A stretch of 46,021 nt of DNA from the NCBI RefSeq assembly GCF_010811875.1, contig NZ_VKHP01000043.1:1-46021 (forward strand), read 5' to 3'. A program made the position numbers and the translations under genes. Of this stretch, positions 1-7,251 are shown one piece after another (the stretch's first letter is position 1; each line of letters starts with the position of its first letter). A model generated the notes under the pieces. That model saw nothing but the letters and a program-made list of their open reading frames with translations. It was not told where the DNA came from and made no database searches. This DNA is from Bradyrhizobium uaiense. GTDB lineage: Bacteria; Pseudomonadota; Alphaproteobacteria; Rhizobiales; Xanthobacteraceae.

Positions 1-92
1 GGGTACCACTCGGCGCACTCTCTCAAGGAAACAACGGCGACGCAGGCCAGGCGCAAAGGGCAGTGCGCATATCAACTTTATCGCCCGGGGCT

Positions 93-135
93 TACCCCTC
101 TCCCTAGCCCTCCCCCGCAAGGGGGGAGGGAACCC
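93..135. repeat. Intergenic palindromic repeat (REP-like), C/G-rich hairpin
   Basis: A C-rich arm at 108-116, a GCAA loop at 117-120 and a G-rich arm at 122-130 form a strong hairpin just beyond the end of the corA-like gene. The flanking 'CCCCTCTCCC' wording recurs near 9491 and 29830, so it belongs to a dispersed family. The rest of 1-219 shows no gene that I can support. Confidence 0.6.
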
Positions 136-219
136 TTCCGCCGGTGGCTCCATCACAGTGCGTCCTGTTGAGAGCATTGAAGGTCTCTTTGTGTAAGCGC
201 GGAGCGCCGAGCCAGCCAC

Positions 220-1296
220 CTAATCGAACCAGCCGCGCCGCTTGAACCAGAGCACCGGCAGCAGGCCGCTGGCGATGATCGCGGCACAGGCCAGCGGATA
301 GCCGAACGTCCAGCCGAGCTCCGGCATCACCTTGAAATTCATGCCCCAGACCCCGACCAGGATGGTCGGGGGTACGCCGACCACCGAGACGATGGTCAGG
401 ATCTTGAACAGGTCGTTCTGCTGGATGTTGATGAAGCCGAGCACGGCGTCCAGCAGCAGCTGGATCTTGTCCGACAGCCTCGTCTCGTAGTCGCCGAGCG
501 AAGCGACATCCTTGGACACCGCCTCGAGCCGCCGCTTCGATGCCGATGTGATCCATTCATTGCCGACGTCGTCGGCGAAGCTCGCGACCCGCCCGACGCC
601 GAGTAGCACGTCGCGCGCCTTGGCCAGGCGATCGGCCAGCTCGCCGATATTCTCCAGCGCCTCACGCAGCCTGCGGCTGGAGCGGACCGGACGCTTGCTC
701 CGTACCAGGCCGCCCTTGAACACGCCGCGCGACAGTTTGTCGGTCTTGGCGCCGAGCTGTTCCAGCACGTCGGCGCCGCGATCGACCATGGCCTCAAGTA
801 GCGCGGTGAACACGCACATGCCGTTCTGCAGGTCTTTGTCGGTGCCGATCCGCTTCATGATCTCGTCGAACGTGGCGAGCTGCGCAAACCGCACCGTGAC
901 CAGCACCTTTGGGCCGATCACGAAGCCGATATTGGTGATCTCAGCCTCGTTGTTGTCGTCGAGCCGCACCGCCGGCGAACTCAGATAGAGCCGGTCATGA
1001 TCGCTGACGAGGCGGCTGGACGCCTCGATCTGGCCCAATGATCTCTGGGTGGGGACGCGGATGTCGAGCACGCGCTCGACGAACTGTTTTTCGTCGTCCG
1101 TGGGATCGAGCAGATCGACCCAGATGATGTCGGACGGCAATTCGGCGCCGATGGTCTGCCAATCAGAAGTCGACGACCTGTAAAGCTTCAGCACCTCGCG
1201 GGCTCCGTGCATGGGGACTTGCGGCCACGACAATAGCGAGGGTCGCAAGGCAGTTCCATGCGTGTGGACAATGCCCGTGTGCCCGGTCTGGCTCAT
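220..1296 (-). CDS. corA: CorA-family divalent cation channel
   Basis: Inner-membrane channel of the CorA family, whose members pass Mg2+ and sometimes Co2+, Ni2+ or Zn2+ as pentamers. The 358-residue product has the usual layout: a long acidic/helical cytoplasmic region, then two C-terminal membrane segments. The selectivity signature GMN is at residues 318-320, at the end of the first segment (VWGMNF), and the tail after the second segment is basic (KRRGWFD). It starts 28 bases after the chrA stop on the same strand, so it may be the last gene of the chromate cluster. The start is uncertain: neither the first ATG nor the ATG at residue 29 has a good Shine-Dalgarno sequence. The family is certain; the ion carried is not. 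Confidence 0.9.
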   Translation of the reverse strand: MSQTGHTGIVHTHGTALRPSLLSWPQVPMHGAREVLKLYRSSTSDWQTIGAELPSDIIWVDLLDPTDDEKQFVERVLDIRVPTQRSLGQIEASSRLVSDHDRLYLSSPAVRLDDNNEAEITNIGFVIGPKVLVTVRFAQLATFDEIMKRIGTDKDLQNGMCVFTALLEAMVDRGADVLEQLGAKTDKLSRGVFKGGLVRSKRPVRSSRRLREALENIGELADRLAKARDVLLGVGRVASFADDVGNEWITSASKRRLEAVSKDVASLGDYETRLSDKIQLLLDAVLGFINIQQNDLFKILTIVSVVGVPPTILVGVWGMNFKVMPELGWTFGYPLACAAIIASGLLPVLWFKRRGWFD

Positions 1297-1324
1297 GCTT
1301 GCCGGATGAGGGATTTGCGTCCGA

Positions 1325-2509
1325 TCAGTGCACCATCACCCACGCCGGTTGCAGCCATGGATAGGCAATCAGGCCGACCACAGCGGTAGCCGCAATCAAA
1401 AGCGGATTGCTCACCTTCCAGCGGAACAGGATGGCCAACGAGATCACCCCGATCAGCAACGTCAGCCAGTCGCCGATGGCGATCTTGCCGAGCAGGATGC
1501 ACGCGCCGAGGATGGTTCCGATCGCTGCTGCGTAAGCGCCCTTCACAAAGCCCTGAACGTTGGCGTTTCCGCGATGCCGTGCGAGCAGTGGCGCAACGAT
1601 CAGCACCAGCAGGAACGAGGGCAGGAAGATGCCGATCGTGGAGACGACCGAACCCCAGAATCCCGCCACGAGGTAGCCGACAAACGTCGCGGTGATCACT
1701 ACGGGTCCCGGACTGATCATGCCGATCGCGACCGCGATGAGGAATTGCCGCTCGTCGAGCCAATTATATTGCTGCACGAGCCCTTGCTCGAGGAACGGCA
1801 CGATGACGAGCCCGCTGCCGAATGTCAGCGAGCCGGCCTTGAGGAAGAACAGCAGCAGTTTGGATAGCGTAGACCCGCTTGCGACGGGGGCGATCGGACC
1901 GACGGCGGCGGCCGGCACGATGGCAATCCCCGGCAGGGTCGCAGGCGTCCGCTTGAGCAGGTTGCCGTAATACGCAATGCCCACGATGCCCGCGCCGATG
2001 AACAGCATTGCGACTTCGGCCTGGAGGATGACCGTGACGGCCAGGCAGACTGTCGCGATCGCCCATTGCAGCCAGTCTTCCATGCCGAGCTTGGCAAGCC
2101 GGTAACAGGAGTGAAGGATGAGCGCGATGACGGCGGGGCTGACGCCGTAGAAGATCGCGGTCACCGGCTGGAGGTCGCCGAGATAGACATAGAGTGCGCC
2201 GAGCGAGGCAACGATGGCGAAGTTGGGCAGAATGAAGCACCAGCCGCCGATCCATGCTCCCCAAAAGCCGCCGCGAAGCCAGGCCACATAGATGCCGACC
2301 TGGATCGCCAGTGGCCCCGGCAGCGATTGGCAGATGGCAATCGATTCCTTCATCTCCTCCTTGGTCAGCCACTTCTTGCCGTCGACCAATTCCCGCTCCA
2401 TCTGCCCGACCAGCGCAACCGGTCCGCCGAAGCCGAGAAAGCCGAGGCGCAGAAAATAGCGCGCCAGTTCTACCAAATGGCCGCGTTGCGAATCTGTTGG
2501 TGTGGTCAC
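1325..2509 (-). CDS. chrA: Chromate transporter ChrA (two CHR domains)
   Basis: Inner-membrane CHR-superfamily transporter that expels chromate in chromate-resistant bacteria. The protein of about 394 residues is the long form with two homologous CHR halves. Each half opens with a characteristic segment (RLGFLGFGGP near the N-terminus; FLKAGSLTFGSG at the middle) followed by a Pro-Gly motif (SLPGPLAIQ; ISPGPVVI). Many hydrophobic segments follow. I place the start at the GTG at 2507-2509 because a GGAGG sits seven bases upstream of it; the in-frame ATG at 2566 adds 19 polar residues without a ribosome site. It follows the superoxide dismutase gene, an order known from chrBAC-type chromate loci. 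CHR proteins can also carry other oxyanions, so the substrate is inferred from the neighbours. Confidence 0.93.
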   Translation of the reverse strand: MTTPTDSQRGHLVELARYFLRLGFLGFGGPVALVGQMERELVDGKKWLTKEEMKESIAICQSLPGPLAIQVGIYVAWLRGGFWGAWIGGWCFILPNFAIVASLGALYVYLGDLQPVTAIFYGVSPAVIALILHSCYRLAKLGMEDWLQWAIATVCLAVTVILQAEVAMLFIGAGIVGIAYYGNLLKRTPATLPGIAIVPAAAVGPIAPVASGSTLSKLLLFFLKAGSLTFGSGLVIVPFLEQGLVQQYNWLDERQFLIAVAIGMISPGPVVITATFVGYLVAGFWGSVVSTIGIFLPSFLLVLIVAPLLARHRGNANVQGFVKGAYAAAIGTILGACILLGKIAIGDWLTLLIGVISLAILFRWKVSNPLLIAATAVVGLIAYPWLQPAWVMVH

Positions 2510-2672
2510 CTGTGAACCTCCGTAGCAGAAGCCCTGCCTCTCATTGCGACTCCGAGGTGGGCTCAAGAATGCCGTGAGCGGGAAGCCCCATTCCCGTTGG
2601 CGTCACCGCGGCGGCCGTCATCATGGCGCTGAGGAGGCCGCCTCGTTCGTTCCCTTCTTCACCGGGCTCTCC

Positions 2673-3392
2673 TCAGGTTTCCTTCGCGTACTGTTCATAC
2701 AGTCTGGCGGCGTTGTCCCAGCGGATGGCTTCCATGTAGATGTCGACATAGCGGGCCGCGGCAGCACCGAAGTCCATGTGATAGGCGTGCTCATACATAT
2801 CGAGCACCAGGACCGGCCGTCCGCCGGCGAGTGTCGTGGTATGATCCGCGGCCCATTGGTTGACGAGCCGCTTGTCGCGCGGCGAGTAGGCGAGAATCAC
2901 CCAACCCGAACCGCCGCCTTCCGCCTTGCCCATGGCCACGAATTCCGTCCGCCAGCGCTCCATGCTGCCGAAGTCGCGCGCGATCGCTTCGGCGAGCGCG
3001 CCGCCCGGCTTGCCTGCGCCGCCCAGCCCGTCGAAATAGACTTCATGCAGAATCATTGAATTCGCTGCGATCAGTTCCTCGCGCTTCAGGCCGTTGATCA
3101 TGAAATTCGGCGCCTTGGCGAAGTCGAGTTCGGCGAGCTGGGTGCCGATGGCATTGAGCCGCTTCACTGCGCCGACGTAGTTATTCTCGTAGTGGCTGAC
3201 GAGTATCTTCTCCGAGATGCCGGTGATCGACTTGGGGTCGAACGGCATCGGCTTTGCCTGATAGGACATGGCCTTGGCTCCTGTCTGTGGGTTGGCTTCG
3301 GCAGCGGCCAGGTTGGCGCCAAGCACGGCCGCTGAAGCGGTGGCTGCGCCGACCGCTGCGATGAAGTTTCGGCGCTCGGTGTTGATGGTCAT
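2673..3392 (-). CDS. chrC: Exported Fe/Mn superoxide dismutase (ChrC type)
   Basis: Dismutes superoxide, which forms when chromate is reduced inside cells. The 239-residue protein has the Fe/Mn SOD fold with all four metal ligands: His67 (VSHYENN), His116 (MILHEVYF), Asp198 and His202 (LDMYEHAYHMDF). Unlike ordinary cytosolic SODs, the first 31 residues look like a signal: ERRNF at 6-10, then an alanine-rich hydrophobic stretch ending in AAA. The paired arginines suggest Tat export of a folded, metal-loaded enzyme to the periplasm; this is inference. The ATG at 3392 is preceded by GGAGAG at proper spacing. SOD genes called chrC accompany chrB and chrA in known chromate-resistance loci, which fits its place between chrA and chrB here. 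Iron versus manganese use cannot be told from sequence. Confidence 0.92.
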   Translation of the reverse strand: MTINTERRNFIAAVGAATASAAVLGANLAAAEANPQTGAKAMSYQAKPMPFDPKSITGISEKILVSHYENNYVGAVKRLNAIGTQLAELDFAKAPNFMINGLKREELIAANSMILHEVYFDGLGGAGKPGGALAEAIARDFGSMERWRTEFVAMGKAEGGGSGWVILAYSPRDKRLVNQWAADHTTTLAGGRPVLVLDMYEHAYHMDFGAAAARYVDIYMEAIRWDNAARLYEQYAKET

Positions 3393-3549
3393 CGGACTCT
3401 CCACATGTGAATGATCGCCCCGTTGATGTTCATGGTCTGCGATTCCTCCGTCTATCGGTTCAGCTCTTCGTGTTCGTCGTCCTGTCGAGGACAGTGTGCG
3501 GGCCCCTGATACGCTTGACGGCGTCGTCATTGATGCTCGGGGGGCGACT

Positions 3550-3885
3550 CTATTCCTTCGTGAGCCCGACGATGGTCTGGAATCCGGAGATGGTCTGCAC
3601 CGAGAACGTGACAGGATCGCCGAAGCGGACGGCGTTGAAGAGCAGGCCGTCCTGAACCCTGAACGGCTCCGTTCGGTCCGGAGACAGGCGTACCCTGATC
3701 GTGTCGCTGCGTTCGTCGACGCTGTCGACAACGCCACGCAGGGTCTGGGTCGCCGGCGGCTGGACGGCAGCTGCTTCGGCCAATGTGACGACGGCTTCCT
3801 GCTGCTCGCTGCCGTCGGTTGTCGCTGCGAGAGCCGTGGCAGGCCAGAGCAGAGCGACGCACAGCGCGAATGTTGATTTGGACAT
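3550..3885 (-). CDS. Small exported protein, CusF/OB-like domain (function unknown)
   Basis: An 111-residue protein with a clear Sec signal (residues 1-20, ending ATALAA). The mature part has a beta-rich pattern, RGVVDSVDERSDTIRVRL followed by RFGDPVTFSV, which resembles the small OB-fold of CusF-type periplasmic metal-binding proteins. The Met, Trp and His residues that bind copper in CusF are not visible, so I do not call it a copper chaperone. It lies between the SOD gene and the PepSY-like gene, co-directional with the chromate cluster, so a periplasmic role in chromate or oxidative stress is plausible. Homology to CusF is weak and by pattern only. Confidence 0.7.
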   Translation of the reverse strand: MSKSTFALCVALLWPATALAATTDGSEQQEAVVTLAEAAAVQPPATQTLRGVVDSVDERSDTIRVRLSPDRTEPFRVQDGLLFNAVRFGDPVTFSVQTISGFQTIVGLTKE

Positions 3886-3928
3886 GATCGTTCCTCGATT
3901 GTTTCGGTTGCTGTGATTTCCCTGAGGC

Positions 3929-4162
3929 TCAGTCCTGCTCTTTGACCTGACCGCTGCTGTCGATCACGAGCCTCACCGGCTTGCCGTTCTTCGTCGCCTT
4001 TGCCGTGATGCCCTCGGCCGTCGACTTGACGTCGCTGACGTTGGCGTAGCCGGCGGCCTGAAGCTTCGCGATTAGCTCGTCCGGTGTCATGGCACGGGCG
4101 GGCACCGCGGTGCCCGCGATCGCGAGCGCAAGGATGAGGTGGAAGAGTTTCCGCTTCTGCAT
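3929..4162 (-). CDS. Small exported PepSY-like protein
   Basis: A 77-residue protein with a signal peptide (KRKLFHLILALAIAGTAVPA, cleavage after ARA near residue 24). The mature part matches the short PepSY-type pattern: MTPDELIAKLQAAGY, a strand, then a GKPVRLVIDSSG hairpin. Such domains are often found in secreted or membrane proteins that bind peptides or metal-linked partners, but single-domain copies have no firmly known job. The ATG at 4162 is preceded by AGGAGA, and an upstream in-frame extension lacks any signal-like feature. It is the second gene after the chrB-like gene and is followed by another small exported protein, so both may serve the periplasmic side of the chromate response. 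Confidence 0.75.
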   Translation of the reverse strand: MQKRKLFHLILALAIAGTAVPARAMTPDELIAKLQAAGYANVSDVKSTAEGITAKATKNGKPVRLVIDSSGQVKEQD

Positions 4163-4268
4163 GGTCGTTCTCCTGGTTGTGTTGTGCTGCCCCAGGTTGT
4201 TCGGATGCGCGGCTGTCAGTTCAGATATTGCCCGGCAGCCGCACTTGGACGTCCGCGATGCAGGTTGA

Positions 4269-4293
4269 TGCGAGGATGCCTGGCATCCTCGCA
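4269..4293. other. Perfect 12-bp inverted repeat between chrB and the PepSY gene
   Basis: TGCGAGGATGCC at 4269-4280 and its exact complement at 4282-4293 surround a single T. No T-run follows on either side, so it is not a standard terminator. In the cluster mRNA it would form a very stable hairpin just after the chrB stop, possibly an RNA-stability or processing site. Confidence 0.6.
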
Positions 4294-4315
4294 CCGAACC
4301 GGACGGTCATCGCCG

Positions 4316-5134
4316 TCACGGCTTCACCTTGCTGGTTGGCCAGTTGTGGGTTTCCCTCGTCGCATCGCGGCACCAGCGATAGAAGGCGTCGTAGAGCAGC
4401 ATCCCGGCGCTCAACTGTTCGAGGTCGTCGTCGAACATCCGCGACAGGCCGAGCGAGGCGGCGAGCAGCCCGGGCGCTTCCGGCGAGAGATCGAGCCGCG
4501 CGGTGTCCGCCGCCCGCACCATCGTCGCGAGCCGCTCCAGCGCCGGCGTCGAGAGGCCGAATTCCTTGACCATCACGTCGAAGGTGCAGAGCTCGCCGCG
4601 ATGGCTCCAGAACACGTTCTCGATATCGAACGGCGTGGCGTCGAACCGTTCGGCGACGGCCTCGACCTCCGCTGATGCGACGAACAGGAACACAGCCGCG
4701 GGATCGACAAAGCGCCGGATCAGCCATGGACAGGCGATGCGATCGATCTTCGGCCGCGATCGCGTCACCCAGACGGTACGGCCCCGTCCGTCACGTTTCG
4801 GAATCCTGTCGGCGGGAATTGTCGGAAGCTCCGCTTCCTTCCAGGCGAGGTGGCCGCCCTCGAGGACTTCGGCCGCAATGTTGTTGCAGCGGAGCCAGGC
4901 GGCGGCGCCTTCGCTGAGCTTCTGTCCCTTCTGGCAGACGATCACCACGGATTGGCCGGTGAGGCCGGGAGCCCAGTCCTGGACGTCGCGATGGGAGTGC
5001 CTGACAGCGCCCGGGATCAAACGCGGGTCGGCGGCGAAATCCTCATCGATACGAATGTCGACGAGGGCCGGCGCCTTGGCGGTGCCGATGAGACGAGACA
5101 ATTTTTCTGATGAGATCGATGTGTATGACGACAT
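4316..5134 (-). CDS. chrB: Rhodanese-ChrB C-terminal domain fusion, chromate resistance
   Basis: A 272-residue protein with two parts. Residues 1-105 form a rhodanese-like domain: LVDIRIDEDF, the active-site loop VCQKGQKLSEG with Cys67, and GGHLAWKEA near its end. Residues 118-268 match the ChrB C-terminal domain found in chromate-resistance loci (VWVTRSRPKIDRIACPWLI near the beginning; FWSHRGELCTFDVMV in the middle). Classical ChrB regulators carry a DNA-binding N-terminus, which is absent here, so this version looks like an enzyme rather than a repressor; that is inference. The ATG at 5134 has AAGGA upstream. It is the first gene of the leftward cluster and sits 70 bases behind a good sigma70 promoter. 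Rhodaneses such as ChrE are known elsewhere in chromate loci. Confidence 0.88.
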   Translation of the reverse strand: MSSYTSISSEKLSRLIGTAKAPALVDIRIDEDFAADPRLIPGAVRHSHRDVQDWAPGLTGQSVVIVCQKGQKLSEGAAAWLRCNNIAAEVLEGGHLAWKEAELPTIPADRIPKRDGRGRTVWVTRSRPKIDRIACPWLIRRFVDPAAVFLFVASAEVEAVAERFDATPFDIENVFWSHRGELCTFDVMVKEFGLSTPALERLATMVRAADTARLDLSPEAPGLLAASLGLSRMFDDDLEQLSAGMLLYDAFYRWCRDATRETHNWPTSKVKP

Positions 5135-5209
5135 GGTGCGTCCTTGGTGAACAGGACGCGATTCTTGGGCATGTCGCCTCGCGGGGAGATCGCACATCCC
5201 CGTGCTTCG

Positions 5210-5238
5210 AATTAAGACCTTGTGCCGATCGATGTCAA
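5210..5238 (-). promoter_or_regulatory. Sigma70-type promoter of the chromate cluster
   Basis: Read leftward, TTGACA (5233-5238) and TTAATT (5210-5215) are separated by 17 bases, placing transcription start near 5203 and a leader of about 70 bases before chrB. An ATCGAT palindrome lies just inside the spacer and could be part of an operator; no known operator consensus was recognised. Confidence 0.6.
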
Positions 5239-5373
5239 CCTGAGTGCATCGCCGTCATCGACGAAACGTCCACGTCACTGTCACGAACATTTCACCTGCG
5301 CGGTTAGGAACAATATCTCGGGTGCAACGCAAGGCACGCCGCGAGATACAGACACTGTCGCGATTGCTGCGAT

Positions 5374-5695
5374 CTAGAAGCCGCAATCCCTGAATTGCTT
5401 TGCGCCGGGGCGAAATCGCGAGCCGACCTCAACGAAGTCCACGTCCAGGCACTGGTTGCCCCGATGGAACGCGCCGACGCCATCGCACCGGAGGTATTCC
5501 AGGTTGATCCGCCAGCGCTTCTCGCGAGGCGAATAGGTTGCGAAGTCGTGTTGGGCGCTGGCTGGTCCTCGGCAAATCCCCGCGATGTATTGCCGGACCT
5601 CGGTCGGCAGGTCGTCGATGTGATCGGAATTCCCGTCATTATGCCCGATGCTCCTCTTGGACCGGAATGGCTAACATGAGGATGTGGAGTTTCAC
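5374..5695 (-). pseudogene. Small exported protein gene, apparently frameshifted
   Basis: Read leftward, a GTG at 5693-5695 with GAGGGG seven bases upstream opens MKLHILMLAIPVQEEHRA and then hits a stop near 5642. Sliding by one base just there continues as HNDGNSDHIDDLPTEV, and the frame then stays open for about 85 residues with protein-like composition (EKRWRINLEYLRCDGVG, then a Cys near the end, RDCGF) to a TAG at 5374. The downstream frame has no start codon of its own before its first conserved-looking stretch and begins immediately after a TAG. The simplest reading is one secreted protein of about 106 residues carrying a single-base indel, either a real mutation or a sequencing error. 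I do not recognise the family. Confidence 0.5.
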
Positions 5696-5840
5696 GCGAC
5701 GTCCCCTCGCCAGTTGCCTCGTTAGTCTTGCTCTTGAATTGACCGTGTTCAATGCCGTCCGTGCGGCAAACCCAAGGTAAGCCATGCCACCGGCGCAAGC
5801 TCAGCCAGCTTCCCCGCGCCACTGCCGGGCGCGGAGCGAA

Positions 5841-5869
5841 TTGACTCATATAGGGTACCCCCCTATATT
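5841..5869 (+). promoter_or_regulatory. rcnR promoter, start site at or next to the ATG
   Basis: TTGACT (5841-5846) and TATATT (5864-5869) with an exact 17-base spacer make a near-consensus sigma70 promoter. The rcnR start codon begins at 5876, only seven bases after the -10 box, which is where transcription should begin. No Shine-Dalgarno fits in this space, so the message is probably leaderless. Confidence 0.75.
5848..5868. promoter_or_regulatory. RcnR/CsoR-type operator overlapping the promoter
   Basis: A perfect inverted repeat, ATATAGGG (5848-5855) and CCCTATAT (5861-5868) with TACCC between, contains the C/G tract flanked by TA-rich ends that is typical of CsoR/RcnR-family operators. 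It fills the promoter spacer and the -10 box, so a bound repressor would block polymerase. Autoregulation of rcnR-rcnA is inferred. Confidence 0.75.
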
Positions 5870-5875
5870 ATCGAA

Positions 5876-6154
5876 ATGTCGCACACGATCAAGCACAAGT
5901 CGAAGCTCGTCGGCCGGGTTCGCCGCATCAAGGGCCAGTTGGAGGCCATTGAGCGGGCACTGGAGTCCGAGCTCGGTTGTGCCGACGTGTTGATGCTGGT
6001 GGCCTCGGTTCGCGGCGCCATCAACGGCCTCACCGCGGAACTGCTTGAGGATCACATCCGCCATCACGTGGTGGATCCTGCCCGGGAAGCGGATCCCGAG
6101 AAGGCGCAGGGCGCCGCTGACCTCATCGACGTCGTTCGTACCTATTTGAAGTGA
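5876..6154 (+). CDS. rcnR: RcnR-type Ni/Co-sensing transcriptional repressor
   Basis: A 92-residue all-helical repressor of the CsoR/RcnR/FrmR family. The RcnR ligand set is complete at the expected positions: free N-terminus with His3 (MSH), Cys35, His60 and His64. FrmR, the formaldehyde sensor, has Pro2 and lacks this His3/His64 pair, so a nickel/cobalt sensor is the better call. The helix GRVRRIKGQLEAIERALE matches the family's first helix. The next gene encodes the exporter RcnA and overlaps or abuts its stop, so metal binding should release the operator at 5848-5868 and switch on export. The ATG at 5876 has no ribosome site and lies at the predicted transcription start. Confidence 0.92.
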   Translation: MSHTIKHKSKLVGRVRRIKGQLEAIERALESELGCADVLMLVASVRGAINGLTAELLEDHIRHHVVDPAREADPEKAQGAADLIDVVRTYLK

Positions 6155-6159
6155 AGCAC

Positions 6160-7251
6160 ATGACCGATCTGTCTCAACTGCTCCAGCAAAGCAGCGCGCA
6201 TGCGTGGATGTTCATCCCCAGTGCGATCCTGCTCGGCGCGCTGCACGGCCTCGAGCCTGGCCACTCCAAGACGATGATGGCGGCCTTCATCGTCGCGATC
6301 CGCGGCACGGTGGTTCAGGCGGTGCTGCTTGGCCTGTCGGCCACGATCTCGCACACGGCGATCGTTTGGATCATCGCGCTGGCGGGGCTGCATTTCGGCC
6401 AGCAATGGTCCGGCGAACGCAGCGAAGCCTGGTTGCAACTGGTATCGGCTGCGATCATCATCGCGATCGCGGCCTGGATGGCCTGGCGCACCTGGCGCGA
6501 GCAGAATGGCGAATACGACCATCACCATCATCACGATCATGATCATGATCACCATCATCACGACGAAACCCGCCAATTGACCCTGGCCGGGCAGCCGCTG
6601 TCGCTCGAAGTCTACGAGGATGGCGTGCCGCCGCGCTGGCGGCTGCGCAGCGAGGCCGGGGCGTTGCCGGCGGCCGGCGAGGTTGAGGTCGTGACGATCC
6701 GCCCCGACGGCCGCGAGCAGCATTTTCGCTTCACCGAGCGGGACGGCTATCTCGAGAGCATCGATGACATTCCGGAGCCGCACGCCTTCAAGGCGCGGGT
6801 CTCGGTGCGGGCGGACACGGCAGAGGTCCTGTTCGAGGAGCATGACCATGCGCATATGGATCTCGGCGACGAGGACGATGCACATGCCCGCGCGCACGCC
6901 GCCGATATCCGCAAGCGCTTTGCCGGACGCACCGTCACGACGGGCCAGATCATTCTGTTCGGCCTGACCGGCGGCCTGATTCCTTGCCCGGCGGCGATCA
7001 CCGTGCTGCTGCTCTGTCTCCAGCTCAAGCAGTTCAGCCTCGGCTTCGTGCTGGTGCTCTGTTTCGGCATCGGGCTTGCCATCACGATGGTCTCGGCCGG
7101 TGTTGCGGCTGCGCTCAGCCTTCGCCACGTCGAGCGTCATTGGGGTGGCTTCAGCCGCTTTGCCCAGCGTGCACCCTATGTGTCCGCCGCGCTGATCGTG
7201 CTGGTCGGCCTCTATACTGGCTGGTCGGGATTGCACGGGATCATGATCTGA
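6160..7251 (+). CDS. rcnA: Nickel/cobalt efflux protein RcnA with an inserted domain
   Basis: Inner-membrane exporter of Ni2+ and Co2+. The N-terminus (residues 19-45, with LLGALHGLEPGHSKTMMAAF) and the C-terminal half (GLTGGLIPCPAAITVLL near 268-284) match RcnA closely, and a His-rich loop spans about 120-135. At 363 residues it is some 90 longer than the enterobacterial protein: residues 137-227 form an extra segment rich in beta-type pattern (EVEVVTIRPDGREQHFRF), followed by a second His/Asp stretch at 228-246. The ATG at 6160 gives the family's usual MTD start; a GTG at 6151 overlapping the rcnR stop is the alternative. It is translationally close-coupled to rcnR. Confidence 0.93.
   Translation: MTDLSQLLQQSSAHAWMFIPSAILLGALHGLEPGHSKTMMAAFIVAIRGTVVQAVLLGLSATISHTAIVWIIALAGLHFGQQWSGERSEAWLQLVSAAIIIAIAAWMAWRTWREQNGEYDHHHHHDHDHDHHHHDETRQLTLAGQPLSLEVYEDGVPPRWRLRSEAGALPAAGEVEVVTIRPDGREQHFRFTERDGYLESIDDIPEPHAFKARVSVRADTAEVLFEEHDHAHMDLGDEDDAHARAHAADIRKRFAGRTVTTGQIILFGLTGGLIPCPAAITVLLLCLQLKQFSLGFVLVLCFGIGLAITMVSAGVAAALSLRHVERHWGGFSRFAQRAPYVSAALIVLVGLYTGWSGLHGIMI

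Noticed and set aside
1..90. Partial tRNA or gene end at the left edge
   Set aside because: No cloverleaf or conserved tRNA bases and no frame with protein-like content could be recognised.
5876..6154. FrmR (formaldehyde sensor) as the identity of the repressor
   Set aside because: Position 2 is Ser rather than Pro and the His3, Cys35, His60, His64 set plus the adjacent rcnA fit RcnR.
6520..6570. The repeated CATCAC/GATCAT stretch as a simple-sequence or CRISPR-like repeat
   Set aside because: It encodes the His/Asp-rich metal loop of RcnA and is explained by that function.
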